This document shows positions 1-10,698 of a stretch of DNA of 64,000 nt, one piece after another. The position numbers and the translations under genes were made by a program. The DNA is taken from the NCBI GenBank assembly GCA_964030785.1, contig OZ034979.1, positions 11,200,883 through 11,264,882 on the forward strand, written 5' to 3'. Every line of letters starts with the position of its first letter. Position 1 is the stretch's first letter. This stretch comes from Siderastrea siderea (lineage: Eukaryota; Cnidaria; Anthozoa; Scleractinia; Rhizangiidae). The notes beneath the pieces were generated by a model, which saw only the letters and a program-made list of their open reading frames with translations, did no database searches and was not told the origin of the DNA.

Positions 1-162
1 CTTCTAAAAAGCCAAAACTCTAGGGGGAAAGAATGGGTTGGGACATGGGAGTAAAAGATACAGGGAGCAGGGGGGGGGGGTTAGATCCCCCCTTCACCCC
101 TTATTAGATCATCTATGGTATTTTAATGCCAGCACTAATGCGACATATTTTACCATCTGCAG

Positions 163-3100
163 CTGCTGCATTGGCACAAAAAATGGGTCTCCCTGTGCAG
201 TTGGTTTGTGCTGTCAATGAGAATGACATTGTTCACCGTGCAATCTCCACTGGGGATTTCACTTTGTCAGAAAATGTTGCACAAACCTGGTCAACTGCTA
301 TGGATATTCAGGTAATTCACCACTTTAAGGCGTGGAACCTTGCAAAAATCAATCAATAAGAAAACAGTTTTTCACGGGAAAGAGCATATCATAGTTAGGG
401 GCCAATTACATGTTGAATTTCAGCCCAATCAGCCAGGCTGAGATTTCAGGTTGGCTTCCTGAACAAATCTTCTTAAAATTGAGATGACTGCGATTACATG
501 AAGAGAGTTTCAGCCCAGGCTGAAATTTCCAGCCTGGCTTCACAGCCTGGCTGGAAATTTCAGCCTGGTCATCATTCCCCATGTGGGGGAGGAATGCGTG
601 ACAACCACTAGCCCAAGGGACATCTGCATTGAAGGCTAATGCAGACGTCTCTGGTTGAAAAAGTGTGTAGCCATGGCAACCAAGCAAATGCTGAAAATAG
701 TCTGAATTTTAGATGTTCTTTTAATAGTCACCTCTATAACTGTAAGTGAGAGAGAGGCTAAGAGAGATGTTGAGTTTTTTTTTTGCAAATAAGGGCCAAA
801 AAATGCAGAAACGAACTTGCATCAAGTAAAGGTACCTGGTGAAAAGAAAAATGGTTTTGTCCCTCAAACTGTAAACGTCTGATTTGTCTGTTAATAATTT
901 GTATGGCCTAAATAAGGTCGCCCCCAAAAAAGACATTTTTAACTTGTGAATGCAACGAAGGAGTTATTGTAGTGGGGCGATGTGGACTTGGTCGCTCGAT
1001 CACGTGAACCTTATTCTTCATATAAAAGTTATTCAAGTGTCGTTTAATTAATTTATGCATTAAATGAACAAGCAAGTAGCATCGCAAGCATATTGTCATG
1101 TCTGACCTGTAATGTTTCAAGATGGTATATCTCTGTTTCGATTTCTTCGTCTATTTGTCGATTCATAGAACTCAAAATCCGTTCTGCTCTAATAGTCGGT
1201 TTCATGTCATGCTACACGCAGCAGTGTAACATCTTACTTTTTCGACAAAAAACATTTGTGGCCTCAAAATCAGCACTCCTCCATTCACGAGTTGGCTCAT
1301 AGCCCCTTTGATTAGACATGGGTATTCTTTTGAGCACTAGGTAGTCCATTTGACATATCAAGTGCAGGGTGCAGGCAATTTTGTGTATAGCGAACAATCC
1401 AGACTTTTATGTTTTTAGGTTCTTTATAATTACGTGCACTAAATTTGTGTCTAGTTTAGTTCTGCTTTTAAATCCAGACTTTTATGTTTGTAGGTTCCTT
1501 ACAATATAGAGCGTCTGTTGCTTCTCTTTTCTGACATGAACTACAGTCTTGTTGACTCCTTGATGGAAGAATTTGACCAGAAAAGCTCTATGAAGATACC
1601 AGAAGACATACGAGCAAGGGTAAATGTACAAAAATTTATTTTGTTGCAGTTGAAGCTCTCGTAAGCGACCACCTTGGGAATTCAGAAAAGTGGTCGCAGT
1701 TAGAGCTGGTTGCTTACGAGAATGGGCTCTCGTAAGCGACCACGGGATGAAACGATATTGGGTGGTCGCTTACGAGAGCTTTTACCATAAAGGTAATATT
1801 ATTTTAATTGTAGTAATGGTATTAAATAGTTTATTATTGCCTATTCCAGAGTAGGTTCGCGAATGTACATGTCAACGAACTAGTAGCGCTTAGGGTGAAT
1901 ATACCTAATTCAATAAAGGTTGCTTTGGCAATTGGTCATTGGCAATTGGTCTTTGGGCATAAGGAACACAATGGAATGTTTTGCTTGAGTGACTGCCAAA
2001 CAGTAGCTTCCCAATGCGCAATTGCCCAATGCCCAAAGCAACATTTATTGAATTAGGTATATACTGTAAATTTGATCAAGAAGTGAATGCTTTTACTAAA
2101 GTGTTGACTGAGCAGTTGCTTACGCGGACTTAAAAACAAAGGAGAAAACCAGTCAATAATTCACTAATAAAAGTGGTTGCGGTCGCTTATGAGAGCAGAG
2201 TTACAGAGTTTAAGTGACAATTCAAACGGGGTTTTGCAATGCTGGTCCTTACTAGAACAGGTCGCTTATGAGAGTGGTCGCAAGGAGAGCTTCGACCGTA
2301 TTTAATTAACTGTGTTCTTGTTAGACACAACTCTTTCTGCTTCTTGAGATACCATTTCTCTTCACTGATTTCTCTACTGCCCTCTACTGTCATACCACAG
2401 GGTTGTCCCTAACAGCCAGCAGCCGGCAGAATTAACCGGCTACTTGGGCTGTTTGTGCCGGCTACTTTTGTGATATATATATATTTTTAAAGACAAATTA
2501 TTTGTTCCTTTACTGGCACAGATATATGAAAATGAAAATCATTTCCCATTGTAGTTTATTGACTTAAAAATAATCTTGTTGGCACAGAGACACGATTATT
2601 AGTTCATTACGTTGAGTACTGGGAATTGAATATAGAAAACCACTGAAGTCATGAGTTTATCCAAATAAAATTGAAAAGGTACGATTACTTTTGGAACTGA
2701 CATTATTGGAAATTTGTGCTCAGTTTTAAGGAAATTACGTTTCTGGGGACTTGAAATGTAAAAAATTCCTGGGGGGCATGCCCCAAGATCCCCCTAAAAA
2801 GGATCGCCTGCGGCGCTCGATAATCACCATCTGGCTACTTAGAAATGTTTGCCAGCTACTTGAAAAGCTGTGGGCAACCCTGTACCATTACCACTGAGAC
2901 GTTCATCATCTAAACTTGGCCTACTCTATTCTCCAGATGTGTCAAGTCATTTCCTCTGCTTCTGTGTCATGTGACCAAACACTACAAACCATGAAAGAGT
3001 GTTGGAGTGAGAACCAGTACCCCCTCTGCCCACACACTGCTGTTGGCGTTTCAGTGGTCTGGGACCAAAGGTAAAAATCGGTACGCATGGCGTACTTGCG

Positions 3101-4301
3101 TGATTTCTGTTGAGTTCTCATATGATCCTTCAGCATTGTTGCTGAATATAGTAGATCAACAAGGGGGAAAAGTCAGTCGCACAAATGAAAAGTAAAAACT
3201 AACATGTCTGCAACTGTTATTCGAACTGGGACTACCAATCACAGGCATTTAAGACGATTTCCGCTCAACGTTCGAGCAGTAAGTGCAAAAATTAAGTTAC
3301 CAAAAAAATACTTGCAGCACTGTCACATTTTGAGAACAGATAAGAAGAACTTATCGTTACTTTCGCTCCCAAGCTGACCCCGCGAGAGAAAATTGGATTT
3401 GAAGTTATCCATATTTCAATTAAAAAGACGCTTCATGTCAGTTCCAAACAAAATGGCGCCCCAAAATTTAGCATACTTTTAGGAGATTTGAAATCAATTT
3501 TCTTGAGAATGCTTGCGAATTTCATCGCGGGGTTATTTGGGCAAGTGAACTAGAGTGAGATGTTTCAAATAGCATTTAAAATGTTACCGTGCTATGAGTA
3601 GTTTTTTGGTAAATATTTTTTGCACTTATTGCTCGAACGTTGAGCGGAATGAGTCTTAACATTCTATTGACAACCCAAGTATGGTTACGTTGTGTCGAAA
3701 ATTTCGCGTTTTACTAGTTGCTGCACAACATTTAACCCACCAGTCAGCTAGCCAGCTATCCACCGAATGGTGTCGAGTTCGCATACAAATTTAAAAGTCA
3801 GTTTGAGTTCACCAAGACCGCTAGATAAAAAGACAAAAGACGCACTTTTAAGGGTTATCTCAATCTAAAGTATCATTTGTTACAATACCAGCATGAACTA
3901 AAGTGTTGGATTCTGCAATAAAACAATGCATAGAGATGTGAAATTAAGTACATCTTCTCACTGTTTCTAACCATTGCTTGACCGTGTCATGAGTGGTGAT
4001 AGAGAGAAAGACGGTAGGATTGTAGCTTGGTCACTTACTAGTACCGGTAAACTGTATTGCCATTCTTGTTCACAGGCATGCCGCTGACCTCAATACGCCC
4101 ACTGTGTGTGTAGCAACTGCCAGTCCTGCAAAGTTCCCTGAGGCTGTAAAGGCTGCTGGGATAGAGATGCCGCTGCCCCCTAAGTTGGCTCAGCTACTCA
4201 CCAGTCCTGCTTGGTACAAAGAATTGAAGAAAGGGGAAGACTGGGACGAAATACTACGGACCATGATAAATGACATTTCTAAGAAACGATCCGAAAATTA
4301 A
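163..4301 (+). CDS. THNSL2: Threonine synthase-like 2 (3' half of gene; 5' end lies outside the window)
   Basis: Four exons fit together in phase: 163-311, 1494-1619, 2937-3070 and 4076-4301 (stop TAA at 4299-4301), giving 210 residues. Every junction is GT-AG. Exon 1 encodes the conserved stretch MGLPVQLVCAVNENDI and ends in SAMDIQ-like AMDIQ. Exon 2 continues PYNIERLLLLFSD. Exon 3 gives CWSENQYPLCPHTAVGV. Exon 4 gives CVATASPAKFPEAVKAAG. This is the C-terminal half of the fold-type II PLP enzyme family of threonine synthase; the vertebrate homologue is about 480 residues, so more than half the protein lies upstream of the window. Family knowledge: animal THNSL2 acts as a phospholyase on O-phosphohomoserine and O-phosphothreonine rather than making threonine. 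The PLP lysine and N-terminal domain cannot be checked here. Introns 1 and 2 carry MITEs. The exact first visible acceptor (CAG at 160-162) is my choice. A tandem repeat with AATAAA motifs begins just after the stop. Confidence 0.9.
312..1493 (+). other. THNSL2 intron, no gene seen
   Basis: The stretch between two THNSL2 exons begins GTAATT and ends TTTGTAG. At about 415-560 it contains short, repeated, partly inverted CAGCCTGGCTGAAATTTCAG-like segments, which look like a decayed foldback repeat. The sequence TCCAGACTTTTATGTTTxTAGGTTC occurs twice (about 1400 and 1472), so the true acceptor region was locally duplicated and a decoy acceptor sits upstream. I see no other coding potential. Confidence 0.6.
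1647..2298. mobile_element. MITE with mariner-like ends (CAGTYGAAGCTCTC), in a THNSL2 intron
   Basis: The left end reads CAGTTGAAGCTCTCGTAAGC and the right end is its inverted match (GAGAGCTTCGACCG), followed by TA at 2299-2300. The left dinucleotide is TG, presumably a mutated TA. The interior repeats the phrase TCGTAAGCGACCAC in both orientations. A second copy of the same family lies at 33716-34196 and a related short element at 27391-27575. It has no coding capacity. Another MITE has inserted inside it at 1902-2059. The TA target and the end sequence suggest Tc1/mariner mobilisation; this is inference. Confidence 0.75.
1902..2059. mobile_element. Nested short MITE with TA target duplication
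   Basis: The inverted ends TACCTAATTCAATAAA and TTTATTGAATTAGGTA are near perfect and flanked on both sides by TA (1900-1901 and 2060-2061). The interior is built from inverted GGCAATTGG/CCAATTGCC phrases, so the whole 158 bp could fold into a hairpin. It sits inside the larger 1647-2298 element, which is therefore older. Non-coding. Confidence 0.8.
2398..2882. mobile_element. Terminal-inverted-repeat element with 5-bp target duplication TACCA
   Basis: The ends CAGGGTTGTCCCTAACAGC and GCTGTGGGCAACCCTG are imperfect inverted repeats. TACCA occurs immediately before (2393-2397) and after (2883-2887). The interior has repeated CCGGCTACTT phrases in both orientations and no open reading frame of note. 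It lies in the THNSL2 intron before the exon at 2937, about 50 bases from the acceptor. Superfamily not assigned. Confidence 0.7.
3249..3659. mobile_element. MITE with TTAA at both ends
   Basis: The left end (TTAAGACGATTTCCGCTCAA) and right end (TTGAGCGGAATGAGTCTTAA) are inverted copies and continue inward through CGTTCGAGCARTAAGTGCA. TTAA at 3249-3252 and 3656-3659 may be the target duplication of a piggyBac-like or Kolobok-like mobiliser. A 3-bp duplication CAT just outside is an alternative reading. It lies in the last THNSL2 intron. Non-coding. Confidence 0.75.
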
Positions 4302-4344
4302 CCACTTCACTCTGGAGAGCGCGCAAATTCGTTTTGAAGCAGAA

Positions 4345-4970
4345 TTATGAAACAAACAGCACTACCGGAAAGTTCTGCACCATAGCTTTTATTTGAATGG
4401 CCACACTTTAGGATTTCATCCAAAAACTCAAAAGACTGCTTAATGGCTTTCATTTGAATGGTCGCACTTTAGGATCTCATCCACAGACTCAAAAGCCACA
4501 TGTGTAACTACCTTCTACTACATAGTAAACAGCGCACTGGCAAGTACTGCTCTGTAGCTTTCATTTGAATGGTCACACTCTAGGATTTCACCCACAGACT
4601 CATGAGTTTCAACCACCTTGTACAGCATAATAAACAGCACCACAGGAAAGTACTGCTCAGCAGCTTTCAGTTGAATGGTCACACTTTAGGATTTCATCCA
4701 CAGACTCAAAAGTTAGAACCACCTTGTACAGCATAATAAACAGCACTACAGGAAAGTACTGCTCAGTAGCTTTCAGTTGAATGGTCACACTTTAGGATTT
4801 CACCACAAGACTAAGAGTTAGAACCACCTTGTACAGCATAATAAACAGCACCACAGGAAAGTACTGCTCAGTAGCTTTCAGTTGAATTGTTATACTTTAG
4901 GATTTTACCACAGGAGAGTACTGCTCAATAGCTCTCATTTGAATGGCCGGAGGTTGAATATGGTTGTTCG
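4345..4970 (+). repeat. Tandem 106-bp repeat after the THNSL2 stop codon, each full unit carrying AATAAA
   Basis: About six copies, some shortened, repeat the phrase GAATGGTCACACTTTAGGAT followed by TTCATCCACAGACTCAAAAG and CAGCATAATAAACAGCAC. The best copies are spaced 106 bp apart (for example 4674 and 4780). The array starts about 45 bases after the THNSL2 stop, so it probably forms the 3' UTR or polyadenylation region. Most units contain AATAAA. Dispersed copies of the same unit occur at about 14450-14640, 17160-17225 and 23715-24015. The fourth unit differs mainly at single bases, as expected for an ageing array. Confidence 0.85.
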
Positions 4971-5091
4971 ATTTAACCTGTATGCCTAAGAAAAATTTAG
5001 AGAACTACTGCGAATCGGTTAATTTTACAAACTTGAGCTTATCAACCGGCACGTTATATTTTTAATTGCACAGTCAAATGTCGTAATTTGT

Positions 5092-5506
5092 CAGGGACAC
5101 CCAACGGCTCGTTTCGGTGGAATATCTGTTCGGCAGACCTAAATCACCTGAGATATTCGGATTTAGCTCCGGTGAAAACTAGAGATTTCTTTGGTGAAAC
5201 ATCAACTCAGACTTTGGTAACAAGGGGACTGATTAATTCCTATTGTTTTCGGAGGGACAAATGTCGTTTAGAGTGTAAAATAAGGTCAGCTAGCATTTTC
5301 GGACGGCCATTAGCAGCTCGGAAATTCGGCGGATAGGAATCCGTTTCCTAAAAGTTTCTATGGCCTAAAGTTTCAGTTAAAAACACTGAAAAGATCAACC
5401 TGTATTAGCTTGCACAGATAGGCCTTTTAAAGCTCTGAAACAATCTAAGAAAGCAGAAAACGAGGTTCCAAGTATTTTGCTAAAATTTTCTTGTTGGGTG
5501 CCCCTG
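5092..5506. mobile_element. MITE with TIR CAGGGRCACCCAAC and 6-bp target duplication ATTTGT
   Basis: The left end CAGGGACACCCAACG and right end TTGTTGGGTGCCCCTG are inverted copies. ATTTGT flanks the element on both sides (5086-5091 and 5507-5512). Length is 415 bp and the open frames inside are short and unrecognised. The end sequence resembles that of the 4.6-kb element at 6870-11474, which also made a 6-bp duplication, so this is likely a short derivative of the same superfamily. Confidence 0.85.
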
Positions 5507-5519
5507 ATTTGTTCATATT

Positions 5520-6869
5520 TTTCTTTTTAAGTATTGGGGGCTTGTGTATTTTTAAGTATTTTTTTTTTCAAATAAACTATGTACTTATCGTTAACTTTGA
5601 TTTTCTGTCTAATTTTGTTAACCAGAGTTCCTTAGAACGCCAAGCTTATTTAATTTACCCATACAAAGATCTTAGCCTCGACGTTTGCTGGCGAGTTCTG
5701 CTTTTAGCCCGACTGTCCTTTAGAAACAATGACTTTTTCTTGTGGACTACGAACGAATGGCACTATCGCAAGGGTTTATTGCTTTTTCGGAAAACAAATG
5801 TGCTTTAAAAAAAATTTAAAAAAAACAAACAAAAAAAAAACAGGAGGACACGAGAGTTTGTGCAGAGTAAAGACGAATGAATGCAAGCATAAGCATGTTG
5901 CAGCAGGTGAAAAACGAACGAACTTCTACTGTAGCTGAACTCAGGCGTAAGTGCCAGCACAGCCATTGCTCTGTGTGAAAATAACGAGTTACAGATTAGT
6001 GCACCGTACAAAGGTTTTTCCAAGTGAAAACGAACGAACGTCAGTACAAGCACAACCACGATAGTTTGCATCAAGTGAAAACCAAACGATCACAAGTACA
6101 CACACGAGAGTAAAGAGCGCGTCATGTGAAAAAGGAATACGGGGCCGGATCCGGGAGGGGGGTTGGTTGGTTGGCTAGCCACCCCCCTCTTTGGGGTGGT
6201 TTAAGCTTGAAATTATGAAACGGAACAGAGCTATCTCTGAGTCGATTTTGTCTTTGAGTGTTCCGATATCGTTCTGTCAGGTCAGCCCCCCCCCCCTTTC
6301 AAAAATCCTGGATCTGCCACTGGTGCAACAGAGCTGCGTGGTATCTGGAACAACAAGCAAAAGCGCGAGACAAGGTTTTGCAGTATTTATAGGGAAAGTG
6401 AATGCGAATCGAAGCAGCCATAAGTGTGAGAGTAATAATAATAATAATGATAATAATAATGATGATGATGATGATGATAATAATAACAATAATATTAATA
6501 ATTTATGAATTTGTATAGCGCACTTTCCATGACGAAATGATCAAATGCGTAGTAAGAATTGGATCAAGGGAAAGCAAACCGAAAGATGCATTGATAAGTA
6601 CTGTTAAAAACTCGAAGTGAAAGCAAGCTAGAAGCATAGGCACCTACAGAGGTAATCAAGTGATAACCTCATAACGAAGGAAAGTGAACATAAGTGGAAG
6701 CAAAAGTGTTTGTGAGTTGAAACTAAAGGAACGCAGAAATAAGCGCAATTAAGTTTACTAAAATCTTACTAAACCAAGCACAACACGCAATTCCTTGATT
6801 GGCTCGTTACGAAGGGCTAACGCTCGACTGAGCTTCTGAATTTCTTTGCGTTAGTCAATTTACCTTATA
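5520..6869. other. Gene-free stretch: degenerate GAACGAACG repeats, a CCGGATCC repeat and a retroelement tail
   Basis: From about 5745 to 6110 the phrase AAGTGAAAACGAACGAACG recurs with heavy decay, and weaker copies continue at 6560-6740. At about 6141-6326 there is an imperfect inverted pair (CCGGATCCGGGAGGGGG and CCTGGATCTGCCACTGG), typical of a small DNA element. No frame in this region resembles a known protein. Confidence 0.5.
6428..6560 (-). mobile_element. Non-LTR retrotransposon 3' tail remnant with AAT/GAT microsatellite
   Basis: An AATAATAAT/GATGATGAT run (6433-6504) is followed by TTTGTATAGCGCACTTTCCA. The same arrangement, a microsatellite followed by TTTTATAGCGCCTTATCCA, marks the 3' end of the better-preserved retroelement fragment at 11560-11960. 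I therefore read this as the very 3' end of a related CR1/L2-like element in minus orientation. No coding part remains. Confidence 0.55.
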
Positions 6870-7812
6870 CAGGAGTACCCAACGAATTTTTTTCTAAAAT
6901 TGATTGTTTGTTGCTCTAAGATGTTATTTAGTAATCACCGAGTTATTTTTGCCCCATAATTAGCTTTGCTGCCAAAAATTTATCCGTTCTTCAGAGCCAG
7001 CAAGCTAAAGGTTGAGAGTTTAATTTGCCAGCAAGCATGGCTCGAAGGATTCTGTTTTCCCAGCCAGCGGCACATTTGATAGCAATGCTAGCCAGGAAAT
7101 TATTGCCTTCAAAATTTGCCAGCCAGGACAGTTATTTCAAAACCTTGTGATCTCCCAGCAAATAACAGAAGGCCTTTAGATCTTCATTTGTTATTTTTTC
7201 AAGTTCCAAGTCTTTTTTCCTTTATTATAACTTACCTTATCGAGGCGCCGAACTTGCCATTTACTGAGGAAATGCACAGATGCTGTTACCTAGTGGTAAC
7301 CTTTAAAGACGCTATGAGATTTGTATTTGTTTCTATTTGCAGAAATTAAAATGTTGCTAAATTAAAGGTGTCAAACAGCAAGTTTTCAGTGATATATTGC
7401 CTACAATCTTTTAATGCTATAAGGTGTGTACACGTCAAACAAATCTATTCTTTATCTTACTGTTTCCGGTTCATCTGTGTAGTGATGTCGCCAGGGCAAC
7501 ATGACAACACCGAGTTTCGCAGCAATAATCAAGTCAGGTTTCAGTAGTCAATCACCTCAAAAGTTTCATTGCATAGTGTCACGGCGTTAATTGCAATTTA
7601 AATACCGTAGTAGAAGTGAAGACTTAACAAATAGTTTCACTTTCGCTATGTGTGTACTCTTATAACGCACAGATGACGTCAAAACGTGATGAGAACAAAG
7701 TACATGGAGGCGAGGCAATTTTCCCTTTCGTAAACAGTCGTTGCCATTTTTAAGACACTTAGGAAATTTTTGAACTATTATTGAAAGTTTTTCTACTAAA
7801 AAGAAAGATATT

Positions 7813-7890
7813 CACAACCCAGATTTCAACCCGGTCCTTTCGTATGCTAATCTCTCTCCCTTACCACTACACTACCACGCCAATCCGGCA
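7813..7890 (-). repeat. tRNA-like segment (tRNA pseudogene or SINE head)
   Basis: Read on the minus strand the segment contains GTGGTAGTGTAGTGGTAAGG, a good RNA polymerase III A-box context, then GACCGGGTTGAAATCTGGG, a B-box-like arm. The spacing is that of a tRNA, but the arms do not form a full cloverleaf that I can confirm by eye. It lies inside the 4.6-kb element. A tRNA-derived SINE head is the likeliest origin. Confidence 0.4.
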
Positions 7891-8189
7891 CAATCCTGAA
7901 AAATTAAAGTATATATTATAAGTAACTGTCTTTCATAACTGATGCATCTATAATAGGTGACCCTAGCCCTTTCCCGAACTTTAAACGTTAATTCAACTTG
8001 GGCTTAATCTTTGTTCTTTCTAAGACTATTCAAAAATGTATTTGTTGCCTTATTGTACATTAATCCAGAGCATATATTACTTCTACCATGACTAAACGCT
8101 TGGTTACCAATGATGGTATCGACCGTCAAAAATGGCAACGACCGTTTGCGAAAGGAAAATAGGCGCAGCCGAGTAGCGTATGCGTCACC

Positions 8190-9220
8190 GGTCTTGTCAG
8201 ACACTTCACCGCAAAAGTTTCACAAAATGAATTGCAAAGTTTCGCTGCAAAGGTTCGGTCTTGTCAGTGGATGCTTCACCGCAAAAGTTTCACAAAATGA
8301 ATTACAAAGTTTCGCAGCAAAGGTCCAGTCTTGTAAGTGGATGCTTCACCGCAAAAGTTTCACAAACTGAATTGCAAAGTTTCGCAGCAAAGGTCCGGTC
8401 TTGTCAGTGGACACTTCACCGCAAAAGTTTCACAAAATGAATTTCAAAGTTTCGCAGCAAAGGTCCAGTCTTGTCAGTGGACGCTTCACCGCAAAAGTTT
8501 CACAAAATGAATTTCAAAGTTTCGCAGCAAAGGTCCAGTCTTGTCAGTGGATGCTTCACCGCAAAAGTTTCACAAAATGAATTGCAAAGTTTCGCAGCAA
8601 AGGTCCAGTCTTGTCAGTGGATGCTTCAACGCAAATTTTTCAGAAAATGAATTGCAAAGTTTCGCAGCAAAGGTCCGGTCTTGTCAGTGGACGCTTCACC
8701 GCAAAAGTTTCACAAAATGAATTGCAAAGCTTCGCAGCATAGGTCCAGTCTTGTCAGTGGATGCTTCACCGCAAAAGTTTCACAAACTGAATTGCAAAGT
8801 TTCGCAGCCGGCAAAGGTCCAGTCTTGTCAGTGGATGCTTCACCGCAAAAGTTTCACAAAATGAATTGCAAAGTTTCGCAGCAAAGGTCCGGTCTTGGCA
8901 GTGGATGCTTCACCGCAAAAGTTTCAGAAAATGAATTGCAAAGTTTCGCAGCAAAGGTCCGGTCTTGTCAGTGGATGCTTCACCGCAAAAGTTTCAGAAA
9001 ATGAATTGCAAAGTTTCGCAGCAAAGGTCCGTTCTTGTCAGTGGATGCTTCACTGCAAAAGTTTCGCAAAATGCATTGCAAAACTTCGCAGCAAAGGTCC
9101 GGTCTTGTCAGTAGACGCTTCACCGCAAAAGTTTCAGGAAATGAATTGCAAAGTCTCACAGCAAAGGTCTGGTCTTGTCAGTGGACGCGTCAGCAGCGCA
9201 GCAAAGGTCTAGTAACGTTT
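8190..9220 (+). repeat. 70-bp minisatellite, about 15 copies
   Basis: The unit reads roughly GCTTCACCGCAAAAGTTTCA, CAAAATGAATTGCAAAGTTT, CGCAGCAAAGGTCCAGTCTT, GTCAGTGGAT. The phrase CACAAAATGA recurs exactly 70 bases apart in the best copies. One unit near 8806 carries a 4-base insertion. Because 70 is not a multiple of three, the open frames that cross it change phase from copy to copy, so it is not a protein repeat. It is internal to the 6870-11474 element. Confidence 0.9.
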
Positions 9221-9738
9221 CAGGAGACAGGGACGTTTATTTAGTGCTTGAAATTTTAGGACAAAAACTTTTTTTCTGCGGGAGTCACTGCGCAAGCCGA
9301 GTTTCACAAACTTTCGCTAGGGGTTCGTTATATCGGGTTCCACTGCATGTATGTCAGTTTGCTTGAAAAGCGCAACGAACACGACAAAGGCGCGAGAAAA
9401 TATTGTGTACTGTAGAATTCGCGCGCGCCAACTAAAGATAATCTTCAACCGGTGGCTCTAGCGCTCTCTCTGATATCATAACAATGAAGAACAATACAGT
9501 TTTGAGAAATTTCAGAATTGCACTCACTGCACAGTCTCGCAGCTGAACACGTTTTCGTGCTTAGAGTGATTTGCCCTCAGCGTTTCTAAGTAAAAATACA
9601 GCACGTGGTGGAATGCGTCAGTTAAGAGCTGTTTTCTGAGCAGAACTTACCTTTAATTGAAAAACCTCTTATCGATGTCACGGATAGCAGACGAGCATTA
9701 AAGCGATAGGATATTTTTCTTGATCTGTCTTCTTGCAG

Positions 9739-9835
9739 AGCTTGCGCCGGGAGGAACACGCGTTAGAACCGAGCCAACCAAGATTACGAAGACAGTTCGT
9801 CGGCCCATTTGCCAATACTTTGGAATTACTGAGAG
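9739..9835 (+). other. Exon-like segment inside the 4.6-kb element (unconfirmed)
   Basis: A pyrimidine-rich tract ending CTTCTTGCAG precedes 97 bases that are open in two frames and end at GAGAG before GTAAAA. One frame reads LRREEHALEPSQPRLRRQFV, followed by GPFANTLELLR; I do not recognise it. The splice signals are better than chance background, but there is no partner exon I can join to it. It may be a captured host exon, an exon of a lost transposase gene, or chance. Confidence 0.25.
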
Positions 9836-10528
9836 GTAAAAACTTTAATCCGTTTATATGAACGAAAAGATAATTTAACTTTTGTCAAGTTGAGATCGTG
9901 AATCTTTTATTCTTTACACCTTTGCATTTGGCAAGAGCCCAGGGCGAAAATATGGCTATGTTTTCATTGAATTTAATTTGTTACTATTCTTCAGAAAATT
10001 AAATACCGCCAAGTTCCAATACCCTCTTTTCTTTCGGACTTAGCTGTCTTTTTTTGTCGCTATCTTCACGTTGTAACTTTCTAAGTTTCACTACTTTAAG
10101 GTAGAAGTGGTCCAGAGAAACGTATCATTTATTGGTGAAATCCATGCTAGTAAAATATACTCTAGTCCCTTCTTTATATAGAAACCCACGGTTTTTGCCC
10201 TTTGCCATCTCTGACGGTGGAACAGGCGGTTGATGTATACAATATTCCTCGCCGGGTGTCTGTGATATAGATCGGTATTTATTTTCGTTCATAAAGCAGA
10301 GGCACCCAGGAGAAACTTTAAGCAAAATAAGTGAACGTCGTTTCCTCATTTCTCGGTGTTTTCTTAAAGGGATATTTGTGTACGCTAACAGAGATTGAGC
10401 TGTTCTGATTTTGGCCTAAAACATTACTCGTATCGCGTATCGCGAATTTCTGAGCTTCCAGTGCCTTCAAATACACGATGGTATCAATGCTTATACAGCT
10501 GGCAATAGCCTTTCTTCGCTTTTAAATT

Positions 10529-10698
10529 TAGCCTGTTCCAGGCGTTCAGATAGTGGAGCGCGAGCGAAAACTAAAGCGAGCGAAAGAGCGGGAAAAAACA
10601 AGGGGAGACTGGGGGAGAGTCTCCCCTCTTTTTTCCCGCTCTTTCGCTCGCTTTATTTTTCGCTCGCGCTCCACTATCTGAACGCCTGGAACAGGCTA
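10529..10698. mobile_element. Foldback element, near-perfect 170-bp palindrome with 9-bp target duplication
   Basis: TAGCCTGTTCCAGGCGTTCA at the left is matched by its reverse complement at the right, and the arms continue almost unbroken to a short centre around GGGGAGACTGGGGG. The 9-bp duplication TTTTAAATT lies on both sides (10520-10528 and 10699-10707). Two more elements in this window (40077-40137 and 40459-41636) have TAGCCTG ends and 9-bp duplications, so they form one Mutator-like or foldback family. Non-coding. Confidence 0.9.

Noticed and set aside
8110..9244. Overlapping plus-strand frames with repeated SVDASPQKFHKMNCK-like peptides
   Set aside because: Produced by the 70-bp minisatellite in rotating frames; no start context, no non-repeat sequence of substance.
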